Origin: Clostridiales bacterium | GTDB lineage: Bacteria > Bacillota > Clostridia > Oscillospirales > Butyricicoccaceae | Length of the DNA stretch: 16,972 nt | Direction of reading: 5' to 3' | Assembly (NCBI GenBank): GCA_019418305.1 | Contig: DYCA01000002.1 | Span: forward strand, 33,436-50,407 | The notes under the pieces: model-generated | Seen by the model: only the letters and a program-made list of their open reading frames with translations | Databases searched by the model: none | Told to the model about the DNA's origin: nothing | In this document: positions 1 through 7,836 of the stretch, in pieces | How positions within the stretch are numbered: position 1 is the stretch's first letter | Layout: every line of letters starts with the position of its first letter | Made by a program: the position numbers and the translations under genes

Positions 1-1008
1 ATTTACGGCAATGCGGTTGCGCGCGGCGCGCAGATCGCGGCGGATGAAATCAACGCGCAGGGCGGCATCCAGATCGAGCTGAAGTTCGAGGACGACGAGA
101 ACAACACCGAGAAGGCTGTCAATGCGTACAACAACCTCAAGGACTGGGGCATGCAGCTGTCTCTGGGCTCGGTTACCTCCAAGCCCTGTGAGGCGATTTC
201 GACCGATATCAATACCGACCGTATCTTTGCACTGACCCCGTCGGCATCCTCTGTGGCAACCACCGAGGGCAAGGACAACGTGTTCCAGATGTGCTTTGCC
301 GACCCGAACCAGGGCACTGCATCCGCAGAATACATTGCAGATCAGAAGCTTGGCACCAAGATTGCAATCATCTGGAAGAACGATGACGTTTACTCCACCG
401 GCATCCACGACAAGTTTGTCGCCGAGGCTGAGAACAAGGGTCTGGAGATTGTTTCTGACACCACTTTCACCGACGGTTCCGCGACCGACTTCTCGGTGCA
501 GCTGAACGATGCGAAGGATAAGGGCGCGGATCTGGTATTCCTGCCGATCTATTACACCCCGGCATCCCTGATTCTGACGCAGGCCAACTCCATGGGCTAT
601 GCACCGAAGTTCTTCGGTGTGGACGGCATGGACGGCATTCTGGGCGTTGAGAATTTCGATGTGAAGCTGGCCGAGGGCGTTATGCTGCTGACTCCGTTCA
701 ACGCGGACGCCACCGACGAGAAGACCGTTTCCTTCGTTACCAAGTACAAGGACGCATACGGCGAGGTTCCGAACCAGTTCGCAGCGGACGCTTATGACTG
801 CATCTATGCGTATGCACAGGCGCTCGAGGCTGCCGGCGCAACGCCGGATATGTCCAACGAAGAGCTGTGTGACGCGATGATCGCGCAGTTCACCTCCATG
901 ACCTTTAACGGCCTGACCGGCGAGAACATGACCTGGGATTCCACCGGTGCGGTTTCCAAGAGCCCGAAGGGTATGGTCATCGAGAACGGCGCATACGTAG
1001 GTATGTAA
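1..1008 (+). CDS. livK: Branched-chain amino acid ABC transporter substrate-binding protein, 5'-truncated by the window edge
   Basis: This is the extracellular leucine/isoleucine/valine-type binding protein (Peripla_BP_6, type I periplasmic fold) that delivers amino acids to the LivHMGF complex encoded just downstream. The frame is open from base 1 to the TAA at 1006-1008, giving 335 visible residues. The signal peptide, lipobox and first several dozen residues lie left of the window, since family members are usually 370-400 residues. The visible part starts with YGNAVARGAQIAADEINAQG, the classical family signature after the first strand. The pattern SVTSKPCEAISTDI followed by the TPSAS segment matches the ligand-binding loop between the two lobes. 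Immediate linkage to livHMGF makes the assignment secure. Exact ligand specificity cannot be read. The codons are strongly biased, as expected for a highly expressed binding protein. Confidence 0.95.
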   Translation: MYGNAVARGAQIAADEINAQGGIQIELKFEDDENNTEKAVNAYNNLKDWGMQLSLGSVTSKPCEAISTDINTDRIFALTPSASSVATTEGKDNVFQMCFADPNQGTASAEYIADQKLGTKIAIIWKNDDVYSTGIHDKFVAEAENKGLEIVSDTTFTDGSATDFSVQLNDAKDKGADLVFLPIYYTPASLILTQANSMGYAPKFFGVDGMDGILGVENFDVKLAEGVMLLTPFNADATDEKTVSFVTKYKDAYGEVPNQFAADAYDCIYAYAQALEAAGATPDMSNEELCDAMIAQFTSMTFNGLTGENMTWDSTGAVSKSPKGMVIENGAYVGM

Positions 1009-1018
1009 AAACAGGTTT

Positions 1019-1041
1019 CAAGGGGAACACGGTTCTTCTTG
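1019..1041 (+). other. Small hairpin just after livK
   Basis: The arms 1019-1028 and 1032-1041 pair over 10 bp (two G-U wobbles) around a 3-nt loop, starting 10 nt after the livK stop codon. No T-run follows, so it is not a standard terminator. It may protect the 3' end of a livK transcript; that role is inference. Confidence 0.4.
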
Positions 1042-1099
1042 AAGCGTGAAAATGGTGTGCGCGGCGCGCACCCGAACACAAAAGACGCAAGTGAGCAGC

Positions 1100-1135
1100 A
1101 AAGGAGGGCGCCGTATTTTGCGACGGCCCTCCTTT
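1100..1135 (+). terminator. Attenuator-like hairpin between livK and livH
   Basis: AAAGGAGGGC (1100-1109) and GCCCTCCTTT (1126-1135) form a perfect 10-bp stem. A bulge, a further 3-bp CGT/ACG stem and an 8-nt loop lie inside it. The sequence after the stem is only moderately T-rich (GTCTATTTT), so termination would be partial. In binding-protein operons such elements let the binding protein be made in excess over the membrane complex; that role is inferred here. The left arm also contains an AGGAGG-like sequence, but no start codon in a sensible frame follows it. Confidence 0.5.
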
Positions 1136-1161
1136 GTCTATTTTCCCGTTCACCGGCATTA

Positions 1162-1212
1162 TGGGGTGGGGCGACGGCTTGACCGAGGCTGCCAAGCCAC
1201 CGCCCCATCCCA
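1162..1212 (+). other. Long composite stem-loop before livH
   Basis: Bases 1162-1173 pair with 1201-1212 over 12 bp (one G-U). Inside, GGCTTG (1176-1181) pairs with CAAGCC (1193-1198). Together they make an 18-bp composite stem ending 44 nt before the livH start. It has no T-run. It could stabilise the livH mRNA 5' end or be a processing site. A known riboswitch class is not recognisable from it. Confidence 0.45.
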
Positions 1213-1256
1213 CAAACGGATAAGAGAAATGAAAAAGATTTGAGGTGTATGAAACC

Positions 1257-2138
1257 ATGAGCTTTCTCAATCATCTGATAAACGGCATCAGTCTGGGAAG
1301 CATTTACGCAATCATCGCGTTGGGATACACGATGGTCTACGGCATTGCCAAAATGCTGAATTTTGCGCATGGCGACGTCATTATGGTCGGCGGGTATATG
1401 TGCTTCTGTGCCACAACCTATCTGGGCTGGCCGCCGATTGCAGGCGTACTGCTTGCGGTTGTGGTCTGCACGGTACTGGGCGTGGTTATCGAGCGGCTGG
1501 CATACAAGCCGCTGCGCATGGCGCCCTCGCTGGCGGTACTCATCACGGCAATTGGCGTTTCCTACTTTTTGCAGAACGCAGCACTGCTGATTTGGGGGTC
1601 GAGCACGAAGAGCTTCACTTCGGTGGTTGGCGGTGACCCGATTCAGTTGTTCGATGGACAGCTGACCATCACGCGCGTAACGATTGTTACGATTGTGGCG
1701 TGCATTGTTATCATGATTGCGTTGACGCTGTTTACCGGCAAGAGCAAGATGGGTACGGCAATGCGTGCGGTGTCCGAGGATAAGGGTGCGGCACAGCTGA
1801 TGGGCATTAACGTCAACACGACGATTTCGCTGACCTTTGCCATCGGTTCGGGCCTTGCCGCGATTGCAGGCGTGCTGCTTTGCTCCGCCTATCCGACCCT
1901 GCTGCCGACAACCGGATCGATGCCCGGTATCAAGGCATTTACCGCAGCTGTATTCGGCGGCATCGGTTCCATTCCGGGCGCGCTGCTGGGCGGTATCCTG
2001 CTGGGCGTGATTGAGATTTTCGCCAAGGCGTACATCTCGACCCAGCTCTCGGATGCAATCGTGTTTGCGGTGCTGATTGTTGTGCTGCTGGTCAAGCCGG
2101 ACGGCCTGCTTGGCAAGCGCGTGAGTGAAAAGGTATAA
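1257..2138 (+). CDS. livH: Branched-chain amino acid ABC transporter permease LivH
   Basis: This is one of the two integral membrane subunits forming the amino acid translocation path in the cytoplasmic membrane. The protein has 293 residues when started at ATG 1257, which has GAGGTG at 1242-1247 about 9 nt upstream. An in-frame GTG at 1245 overlaps that ribosome site and is less likely. The N-terminus, with INGISLGSIYAIIALGYTMV and then NFAHGD, is the hallmark of LivH. Multiple hydrophobic segments span the whole length. A cytoplasmic loop near residues 170-205 (AVSEDKGAAQLMGIN) matches the EAA-like region that contacts LivG/LivF. The C-terminus ends with the typical KPDGLLGK motif. LivM follows 14 nt after the stop. 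Confidence 0.96.
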   Translation: MSFLNHLINGISLGSIYAIIALGYTMVYGIAKMLNFAHGDVIMVGGYMCFCATTYLGWPPIAGVLLAVVVCTVLGVVIERLAYKPLRMAPSLAVLITAIGVSYFLQNAALLIWGSSTKSFTSVVGGDPIQLFDGQLTITRVTIVTIVACIVIMIALTLFTGKSKMGTAMRAVSEDKGAAQLMGINVNTTISLTFAIGSGLAAIAGVLLCSAYPTLLPTTGSMPGIKAFTAAVFGGIGSIPGALLGGILLGVIEIFAKAYISTQLSDAIVFAVLIVVLLVKPDGLLGKRVSEKV

Positions 2139-2152
2139 GGGGGCGGAAAACA

Positions 2153-3229
2153 ATGAACAAACTGAAAAAGTATGCCGCCTCCCGCAGCGGACGCGATACA
2201 CTGCTGTCCTTTGGCATTGTCATTGTCGCATTCATTGTGGTGCAGACGCTGGTGCTCACCGGCAGCATTTCCAGCTCGATGAAGGGACTGCTGGTGCCGA
2301 TCTGTGCCTATATCATCATGGCGATATCGCTGAACCTGACGGTCGGTATTCTGGGCGAGCTGTCGCTCGGCCATGCGGGCTTTATGTCGGTTGGCGCGTT
2401 TTCCGGCATCGTGGTGACCACGAGCCTGGCGGACGCGGTGCCGTCCGGTGTGGTGCGCCTGATCCTTGCCATCATTGTCGGTGCAATATGCGCTGCAATC
2501 GCGGGTGTAATCGTCGGTGTACCGGTGCTGCGCCTGAAAGGCGACTATCTGGCCATCGTGACGCTGGCGTTCGGTGAAATCATCAAGAACATCATCAATG
2601 TGCTTTATATCGGCAAAGATGCATCCGGTCTGCACTTCAGTATTCTAGAGCAGAAGTTTCAGCTCGCGGACGGCGGCAAAATGATCATCAACGGGCCGAT
2701 GGGTGTATCGGGTGTGGAAAAGCTGTCCAGCTTTACCTCGGGCTTTGTGCTGATTCTCATTACGCTATTTATCATTCTGAATCTGATCAATAGCCGTTCG
2801 GGCCGCGCGATTATGGCGGTGCGTGACAACAAGATTGCAGCCGATTCCATCGGCATTTCCACCACGCATTACAAGCTGATGGCCTTCGTTATTTCCGCGG
2901 CGTTCGCGGGCATGGCGGGTGCACTGTATGCGATGAACTACTCGACCATCACGGCGGCTAAATTTGACTTCAACACGTCCATTCTGATTCTGGTATTTGT
3001 CGTGCTGGGTGGACTGGGCAACATCTGGGGCTCGATCATCGCAGCGACCCTGCTCACGCTGCTGCCTGAGCTGCTGCGCGCGGTCAATAACTACCGTATG
3101 CTCATCTATGCGATCCTGCTCATTGCGATGATGCTGTTCAACAACTCCTCACTCAAGGCACGCTTGCTTGAAAAGCGCGGCATGAAGCAGATGGAAAAAC
3201 TGGAGAAAAGCGAAAAGGAGGGTGCGTGA
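2153..3229 (+). CDS. livM: Branched-chain amino acid ABC transporter permease LivM
   Basis: This is the second membrane subunit of the Liv importer, partner of LivH. It has 358 residues, normal for the family without the long N-terminal extension of the E. coli protein. A basic N-terminus is followed by hydrophobic spans. The segment LNLTVGILGELSLGHAGFMS is the family signature of LivM. Further along, RLKGDYLAIVTLAFGEI and the coupling loop AVRDNKIAADSIGI are also characteristic. A charged Lys/Glu-rich tail ends the protein. ATG 2153 has a G-rich ribosome site (GGGGGCGG) about 6 nt upstream. The stop lies only 2 nt before the livG ATG, so the two are probably translationally coupled. Confidence 0.96.
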   Translation: MNKLKKYAASRSGRDTLLSFGIVIVAFIVVQTLVLTGSISSSMKGLLVPICAYIIMAISLNLTVGILGELSLGHAGFMSVGAFSGIVVTTSLADAVPSGVVRLILAIIVGAICAAIAGVIVGVPVLRLKGDYLAIVTLAFGEIIKNIINVLYIGKDASGLHFSILEQKFQLADGGKMIINGPMGVSGVEKLSSFTSGFVLILITLFIILNLINSRSGRAIMAVRDNKIAADSIGISTTHYKLMAFVISAAFAGMAGALYAMNYSTITAAKFDFNTSILILVFVVLGGLGNIWGSIIAATLLTLLPELLRAVNNYRMLIYAILLIAMMLFNNSSLKARLLEKRGMKQMEKLEKSEKEGA

Positions 3230-3231
3230 CC

Positions 3232-3990
3232 ATGGCAATGCTGGAAGTTACTTCGCTGGGCATTTCCTTCGGCGGTCTGCGCGCCGTCGATGAGCTGAGC
3301 ATGAAAATCGAAGAGGGCGGTCTGGTTGGCCTGATTGGGCCGAACGGCGCGGGCAAAACGACCGTATTCAATATGTTGACCGGTGTATACCGTCCGACTG
3401 ACGGTGGTATCCGTCTGGACGGACAGAATCTAATCGGCAAAAAGCCGCACGACATCTGCAAAATGGGTGTGGCGCGTACGTTCCAGAATATCCGTCTGTT
3501 CTCCGAGCTGTCTGTGCTGGACAACGTTAAGACCGGCCTGCACAACGAGATCACCTATACGCTTGCGGAAAGCCTGCTGCACGTTGGCTCGTATCGCAAA
3601 AAAGAGCAGGCAATGGATAGACGTGCGATGGAGCTGCTGGAGGTGTTCGGGCTGGAAAGTGTCGCGGACTATAGGGCGGCTAACCTGCCCTATGGTAAGC
3701 AGCGCAAGCTGGAAATCGCGCGTGCACTGGCGACCGACCCGATGCTGCTGCTGCTCGATGAGCCGGCGGCGGGCATGAACCCGAACGAAACCGAAGAGCT
3801 GATGGAGACAATTGAACTGGTGCGTAAAAAGTTCGGCGTGACCGTGCTGCTGATTGAGCATGATATGAAGCTGGTTTCGGGCATCTGTGAATATCTGTAT
3901 GTGCTCAATTTCGGCCGTCTGCTGGCTGAAGGCACGCCGTCTGAAGTGCTGAGCAATCCGGAGGTCGTTACGGCCTACCTTGGCGAATGA
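3232..3990 (+). CDS. livG: Branched-chain amino acid ABC transporter ATP-binding protein LivG
   Basis: This is one of two cytoplasmic ATPases powering the Liv importer, 252 residues. The Walker A motif GPNGAGKT is at residues 36-43. The signature region is the LivG-type variant PYGKQRKLEIARAL (about 153-166) in place of LSGGQ. Walker B LLLLDEP ends at Asp176/Glu177 and the switch histidine is H210. The segment MGVARTFQNIRLFSELSV is also diagnostic of LivG. The start was set at ATG 3232 because AGGAGG at 3216-3221 lies 10 nt upstream, the same spacing as at livF. A GTG at 3226 is too close to that site, while a second ATG at 3238 cannot be excluded. The first 19 bases of the gene are identical to those of livF. 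Confidence 0.96.
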   Translation: MAMLEVTSLGISFGGLRAVDELSMKIEEGGLVGLIGPNGAGKTTVFNMLTGVYRPTDGGIRLDGQNLIGKKPHDICKMGVARTFQNIRLFSELSVLDNVKTGLHNEITYTLAESLLHVGSYRKKEQAMDRRAMELLEVFGLESVADYRAANLPYGKQRKLEIARALATDPMLLLLDEPAAGMNPNETEELMETIELVRKKFGVTVLLIEHDMKLVSGICEYLYVLNFGRLLAEGTPSEVLSNPEVVTAYLGE

Positions 3991-4009
3991 GAAAGGAGGA
4001 AACCAACCA

Positions 4010-4717
4010 ATGGCAATGCTGGAAGTTAAGGACATTAACGTGTATTACGGTCTGATTCATGCGCTGCGCGACGTTTCCTTCGAGGTAAACGAGGGCGAGG
4101 TCGTTGCACTGATTGGCGCGAATGGTGCGGGTAAGACCACGACGCTGCACACGATTACCGGTCTGCTGCCGTCCAAGGGCGGTACGGTGACATTTGAGGG
4201 CAAGGACATCACCAAAAAGCCCGGCCACGAGATCGTGCGGTTGGGCATGAGTCATGTGCCGGAAGGACGCCGCGTATTTTCCGGGTTGACTGTGCGCGAA
4301 AACCTCAAAATGGGCGCCTATACCCGTCCCAAGAGTGAGGTCGAATCCTCGTTGGCTGAAGTCTATCAGCGTTTCCCCCGACTGGAGGAACGTAAAAACC
4401 AGCCTGCAGGAACGTTGTCCGGCGGTGAGCAGCAGATGCTGGCCATGGGCCGCGCCCTGATGGCGAAACCGCGTATCCTGCTGCTGGATGAGCCGTCAAT
4501 GGGCCTTTCCCCGCTGTTTGTGGGAGAGGTGTTCAAGATCATTCAGGAGGTTTCGGCAGCAGGCACGACTGTGCTGCTGGTCGAGCAGAACGCGAAAAAA
4601 GCGCTGTCCATTTCCGACCGCGCCTATGTGCTGGAGACTGGCAAGATTGTCAAGACCGGCAAAGCGTCCGACCTGCTGAGCGATGACGCAATCAAAAAAG
4701 CATATCTGGGTGAATAA
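4010..4717 (+). CDS. livF: Branched-chain amino acid ABC transporter ATP-binding protein LivF
   Basis: This is the second cytoplasmic ATPase of the Liv importer, 235 residues, standard length. Walker A GANGAGKT lies at residues 36-43, the signature LSGGE at 136-140, and Walker B LLLDEP with catalytic pair Asp160/Glu161. The segment MSHVPEGRRVFSGLTVRENL is diagnostic of LivF. ATG 4010 follows AAAGGAGGA (3992-4000) with about 10 nt spacing. A longer in-frame start upstream would overlap livG and lacks a ribosome site. The gene ends 12 nt before the kinase-like gene, so it is cotranscribed with it. Confidence 0.96.
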   Translation: MAMLEVKDINVYYGLIHALRDVSFEVNEGEVVALIGANGAGKTTTLHTITGLLPSKGGTVTFEGKDITKKPGHEIVRLGMSHVPEGRRVFSGLTVRENLKMGAYTRPKSEVESSLAEVYQRFPRLEERKNQPAGTLSGGEQQMLAMGRALMAKPRILLLDEPSMGLSPLFVGEVFKIIQEVSAAGTTVLLVEQNAKKALSISDRAYVLETGKIVKTGKASDLLSDDAIKKAYLGE

Positions 4718-4729
4718 GGGGGAGATCAT

Positions 4730-5356
4730 ATGAAGCCGTATATTATCACCATCGCCCGTCAGTATGGATCCGGCGGCAAGACGGTTGGCAAAATGCTGTC
4801 CGACCGGCTGCATATCCCGTTTTATAACCGAGAAATCATTACGATGGCATCTGAGGACAGCGGTATCAATGCGATGCTGTTTACAGATGAGCGTCTTAAG
4901 CCCGATCTGATCACGCGTCTGAAAAGCCGGTATAAGGGTGATCTGCCACTGCCGAGCGATTCTTCCAAGGCCTATCTGCGGGATGATGCCCTGTTTGATT
5001 ATCAGGCAAAAATCATTCGTAAGCTGGCGGATCAGGGTCCGTGCGTACTGATTGGACGCTGTGCAGACTATGTTCTTAAGGGTCGTCCGGATGTGGTGCG
5101 TGTGTTTGTACATGCGGATGCGGATTTCTGCCTCGAGCAGGCGATGAAAGTGGACTCGCTGCCGGAGGGCGAGGTCGTACGCAAGATTGCGGAGATTGAT
5201 GAATACCGTGCAAAGTATTATAAGCATCACACTGGTCACGATTGGTATGATGCGCGCAATTACGACCTGTCGCTCAACAGCGGCGTGCTGGGCTTTGACG
5301 GCGTGGTTGAGGAGATTGTGCAGTATATGGAAGTACGGTCGCAGTTCCAGAAGTGA
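4730..5356 (+). CDS. Cytidylate kinase-like family protein (P-loop)
   Basis: This 208-residue cytoplasmic protein belongs to the cytidylate kinase-like family (PF13189 type). The N-terminal ITIARQYGSGGKTVGKML (residues 6-23) is its modified P-loop. The block VLIGRCADYVLK (about 106-117) and RAKYYKHHTGHDW (160-172) are the other conserved stretches and probably form the lid and base-binding regions. True substrates of this family are largely unknown, so CMP kinase activity should not be assumed. Cmk itself has a different P-loop and NMP-binding layout. It sits 12 nt after livF, with a GGGGGAG ribosome site, and is the last gene before the operon terminator. A connection to amino acid uptake is suggested only by position. 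Confidence 0.88.
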   Translation: MKPYIITIARQYGSGGKTVGKMLSDRLHIPFYNREIITMASEDSGINAMLFTDERLKPDLITRLKSRYKGDLPLPSDSSKAYLRDDALFDYQAKIIRKLADQGPCVLIGRCADYVLKGRPDVVRVFVHADADFCLEQAMKVDSLPEGEVVRKIAEIDEYRAKYYKHHTGHDWYDARNYDLSLNSGVLGFDGVVEEIVQYMEVRSQFQK

Positions 5357-5364
5357 AAGAAATG

Positions 5365-5396
5365 CACCCTGCGCCATCGGCGCAGGGTGTGTTTTT
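5365..5396 (+). terminator. Rho-independent terminator of the liv operon
   Basis: CACCCTGCGCC (5365-5375) pairs perfectly with GGCGCAGGGTG (5379-5389) around a 3-nt loop. A TGTTTTT tail follows. It starts 9 nt after the stop of the kinase-like gene. Confidence 0.93.
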
Positions 5397-5446
5397 GGAG
5401 GAGAAAAAATTTAGATAGAAAAAGAAAAGAAAAATTGAAAAAGTGC

Positions 5447-5475
5447 TTGACGGATTCTGATTTGTCGGGTATAAT
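5447..5475 (+). promoter_or_regulatory. Sigma-A-type promoter of tRNA-Ser
   Basis: TTGACG at 5447-5452 and a perfect TATAAT at 5470-5475 are separated by exactly 17 nt. The expected start is near 5482, about 28 nt before the mature tRNA. The surrounding sequence is A-rich, which fits a strong stable-RNA promoter. Confidence 0.9.
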
Positions 5476-5509
5476 ATCTCTTGTCCTTTGTGAGAACAAA
5501 TGAATATTT

Positions 5510-5600
5510 GGAGAGTTGGCTGAGTGGTCGAAGGCGCACGATTGGAAATCGTGTAGGCGTGATGAGCGTCTCCAGGGTTCAAATCCCTGACTCTCCGCCA
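5510..5600 (+). tRNA. tRNA-Ser (anticodon GGA)
   Basis: The acceptor stem GGAGAGT pairs with ACTCTCC, followed by discriminator G5597 and an encoded CCA at 5598-5600. The anticodon stem CACGA/TCGTG encloses the loop TTGGAAA, giving anticodon GGA, which reads UCC and UCU. A long variable arm is present, as required for a class II serine tRNA. The T-arm (CAGGGTTCAAATCCCTG) is intact. The gene has its own promoter and terminator. A recombinase remnant lies about 120 nt downstream, so the tRNA 3' end was probably used as an integration site. Confidence 0.97.
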
Positions 5601-5601
5601 G

Positions 5602-5640
5602 AAATACGGTATTAAACTTTGGTTTAATACCGTATTTTTT
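5602..5640 (+). terminator. Rho-independent terminator of tRNA-Ser
   Basis: A 15-bp perfect stem, 5602-5616 with 5623-5637, encloses a 6-nt loop. The run of T at its end continues past the stem. It begins 1 nt after the encoded CCA. Confidence 0.93.
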
Positions 5641-5716
5641 TATATTTGGAGTCATTTTCAGAACTTATTTTCGAATTCACATTTTTGATATCGCGGTTTG
5701 CCCTTTATTTTTACCC

Positions 5717-5920
5717 TTATCGGGAGATAGTGGAGTGGATGAAGCGTTCCATGCGTTCGGCACTTTCGCGCTTCATGTGGTCGGTCATATGACCGTAAAC
5801 ATCCAGTGTAAAAGCAGCCGAATGATGCCCGAGATTCTCCTGTACGGTCTTGGGAACATCGCCGGACTGAAAAGAGATGGTGGCATGGGACGGTCGGTTT
5901 CCGTGTTCTCCGTGCGGCAC
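5717..5920 (-). pseudogene. Remnant of a tyrosine recombinase (phage/ICE integrase), C-terminal end only
   Basis: The 67-codon reading frame ends in a clear integrase C-terminus. KTVQENLGHHSAAFTLDVYG contains the box-II LGH histidine and the nucleophilic tyrosine (LDVYGH), and a basic/acidic C-terminal helix follows. Recognisable homology starts only at about residue 11 (SHATISFQSGD, near 5890). The expected upstream HDLRH-type arginine motif is garbled into NRPSHAT. In the other direction the frame meets a TAG near 5963 with no further integrase-like sequence. Full-length relatives have roughly 350-400 residues, so most of the protein, including the catalytic Arg and Lys, is missing and activity is not expected. 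Position next to tRNA-Ser supports an old, decayed integration event. Confidence 0.85.
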
Positions 5921-6186
5921 TGTGACTGAAAATGTGGTCAGAGCAAAGCCATTAAAGACTCCCTAGATGTGCTCAGCGATGTTTTACAAGATGATTTAAG
6001 TATAGTGTTAACAAAAGTGAGGCTGGTTGATAAGTACATAGCAATCTTTTATATACTACTTTTGCTTTGGATAATATGAAAAACCTATTCGGAGTAGTTG
6101 CTTTTGACAAAGCATCGGGCTCTAGCGCCTGATTTTCTGCCAAAACATTTCAGGCAAACCAGAAACGGTAACGCATTATTCCGCAA
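5921..6186. other. Degenerate intergenic stretch between integrase remnant and GGDEF gene
   Basis: This stretch is AT-richer than the flanking genes and holds no convincing gene. One + strand frame stays open from 5930 to a TGA at 6077-6079. From a possible GTG at 5969 it would encode 36 residues ending in a hydrophobic IAIFYILLLLWII tail. There is no ribosome site, so it may be a relic of the lost element. GCCTGA/TCAGGC form a weak hairpin with a large loop near 6128-6155, without a T-run on either strand. Confidence 0.3.
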
Positions 6187-7770
6187 TCATGGTTTCATGG
6201 CGTGACATTTCATTTGAGTCTTATTCCGGTACATATTGGCATCAGCCTCGCAGAACATTTGCTCGATAGGAGCATCCTGCCCCATGGCATGACCCACGGC
6301 CAGCGACAGCGGAAAGGAGCGTGTCAGATTTCTGCGGCTGATGTCCATTTCCAATTCCGACAGGGCCCTGTTCACTTGGGACTCCGTAATGTTTTGCAGC
6401 AGTACCGAGAATTCATCTCCGCCCATGCGGTAGCAGTGGCCTAGGGACTCAAACACGGATAGAATGCACTCTGCGGCGGTGCAAATCAGTTCGTCACCGG
6501 CCGAATGCCCCATAGTATCGTTTACCTGTTTCAGATTGTTGATGTCCATAACAATACAAGCACAAGAGCCGTTCAGGACGGGAGACTGCCGGACCCGTTC
6601 TTCAAATGCGGTACGGCTGCCAAGCTGCGTCATTAGATCGGTGTTAGCCATCTTTTGATAATAGCGCATCTGGGAGGACTTGACCATCTCCTGGTATACA
6701 TAGCCAATGGATACTGCCAGCAGAGATGCCACAAGCAACAGTATGCCAACACCGAAATAAATGAGATACAGCCTCTTCCCCCACAGGTAATAGTCCAGAA
6801 ATCCTGCTGCGCAACAGCAGCCAAGGGCTCCAAAACCGCTCAGCATCAACCGTGCCTCCCAATGGAATTTGGAGTGGAGCCAGGACACCAGAAGGCGCAG
6901 CAGAGATAACAGCGTTATGATCATCAGCACATGGGTCAGGGGCAGCATCTCGTGAAGCTGGACCATGTCCAAAGATTGCAGGAAACCACAGATACAGAGG
7001 TTCAGCAGCTGAAGCTGGTAGATCAGGCGCAGCAGACGGCTGTCCTCATCCATCATACTGCGATAAAACTGTATCATAAAAAGCGGCATGGACATAAAGG
7101 CGTACATGGCCAATACATACATGATTGCACCGCTGATGTGGATTATCTGGAGAACAGCCGAGTCCATGGATATCCACAGACTCACGTGTACCACCAGCGC
7201 ACTAAGGTACCGCAGTGTCCGGAGCCGTTGCGCTCCAATGGCAGCTCTGGCACCTATGGACAGCAGACCGATAAGAATGCCAATCAGTAAAAATAGCCCT
7301 GAAAATATCAGGACAGGAGCATTGGCGTTGCGGTAGTGAAGAATCAGATCGCTGTAATCGCCTGCCAGAACCGTCAGCTTTTGTGAGGGGGAAGACACCG
7401 TGAGGACGTGTCCCGCCAGTTCCGTTTCGGGTAGAGAAATCCAGTGTATCATCCCGCCATGATCGAATGCGCCGGGGGTATATTCGTGCAGGAGCGCACC
7501 ATCCAGATACACGGAATAAGGGGTTCGCTTGGCAGTAACGGCGCAGACAGGCTGGCTCCAGCGGACATCCGACAGCGTCGTCTGATAGATGGTAGTGGTT
7601 TTGCCCTTGGTCGGATTTACCGGCTCAATTTTCACAAGCTGCTGATGCAGTTCGGGTTGGTAGAATGTGGGGGAACGCAGGGCGAGAAAGGAAATGATAA
7701 AAAAGCCTGTTATGGCTAAAACAATCAGGAGTTTGGATATCAGAAAGGAATCGTGGCGTATTTTGTTCAT
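6187..7770 (-). CDS. Membrane diguanylate cyclase-type GGDEF protein with 7TM sensor region
   Basis: This 527-residue signalling protein probably makes cyclic di-GMP. A first membrane segment (about residues 12-32) precedes an extracytoplasmic domain of roughly 115 residues. Seven further hydrophobic spans lie between about 150 and 358, an arrangement like the 7TMR-DISM sensors. A short linker leads to the GGDEF domain (about 370-525). Metal-binding Asp409 lies in VMDINNLKQVND, and the active-site motif GGDEF is intact at 450-454. The RxxD inhibitory site expected just before it is absent (the residues read SLGHCYRM), so simple product inhibition is unlikely. The start is ATG at 7770, preceded by GGGAGG about 6 nt upstream; longer in-frame starts have no such site. 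It follows the histidine kinase gene by 66 nt and is likely cotranscribed with it. Confidence 0.88.
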   Translation of the reverse strand: MNKIRHDSFLISKLLIVLAITGFFIISFLALRSPTFYQPELHQQLVKIEPVNPTKGKTTTIYQTTLSDVRWSQPVCAVTAKRTPYSVYLDGALLHEYTPGAFDHGGMIHWISLPETELAGHVLTVSSPSQKLTVLAGDYSDLILHYRNANAPVLIFSGLFLLIGILIGLLSIGARAAIGAQRLRTLRYLSALVVHVSLWISMDSAVLQIIHISGAIMYVLAMYAFMSMPLFMIQFYRSMMDEDSRLLRLIYQLQLLNLCICGFLQSLDMVQLHEMLPLTHVLMIITLLSLLRLLVSWLHSKFHWEARLMLSGFGALGCCCAAGFLDYYLWGKRLYLIYFGVGILLLVASLLAVSIGYVYQEMVKSSQMRYYQKMANTDLMTQLGSRTAFEERVRQSPVLNGSCACIVMDINNLKQVNDTMGHSAGDELICTAAECILSVFESLGHCYRMGGDEFSVLLQNITESQVNRALSELEMDISRRNLTRSFPLSLAVGHAMGQDAPIEQMFCEADANMYRNKTQMKCHAMKP

Positions 7771-7836
7771 AAACAACCTCCCGCTTTCAGTATATAAATA
7801 CAAAATCATTCCCATAACAAACAAAAAACTCGTACA

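Noticed and set aside
804..2201. Long minus-strand open frame across livK-livH (465 codons)
   Set aside because: It lies opposite well-identified livK and livH, is rich in His, Arg and Gln as expected for the antisense of biased codons, and resembles no family.
5930..6079. Open + strand stretch with a hydrophobic end as a small membrane protein
   Set aside because: There is no ATG or ribosome site; 50 codons without a stop may be chance or a relic.
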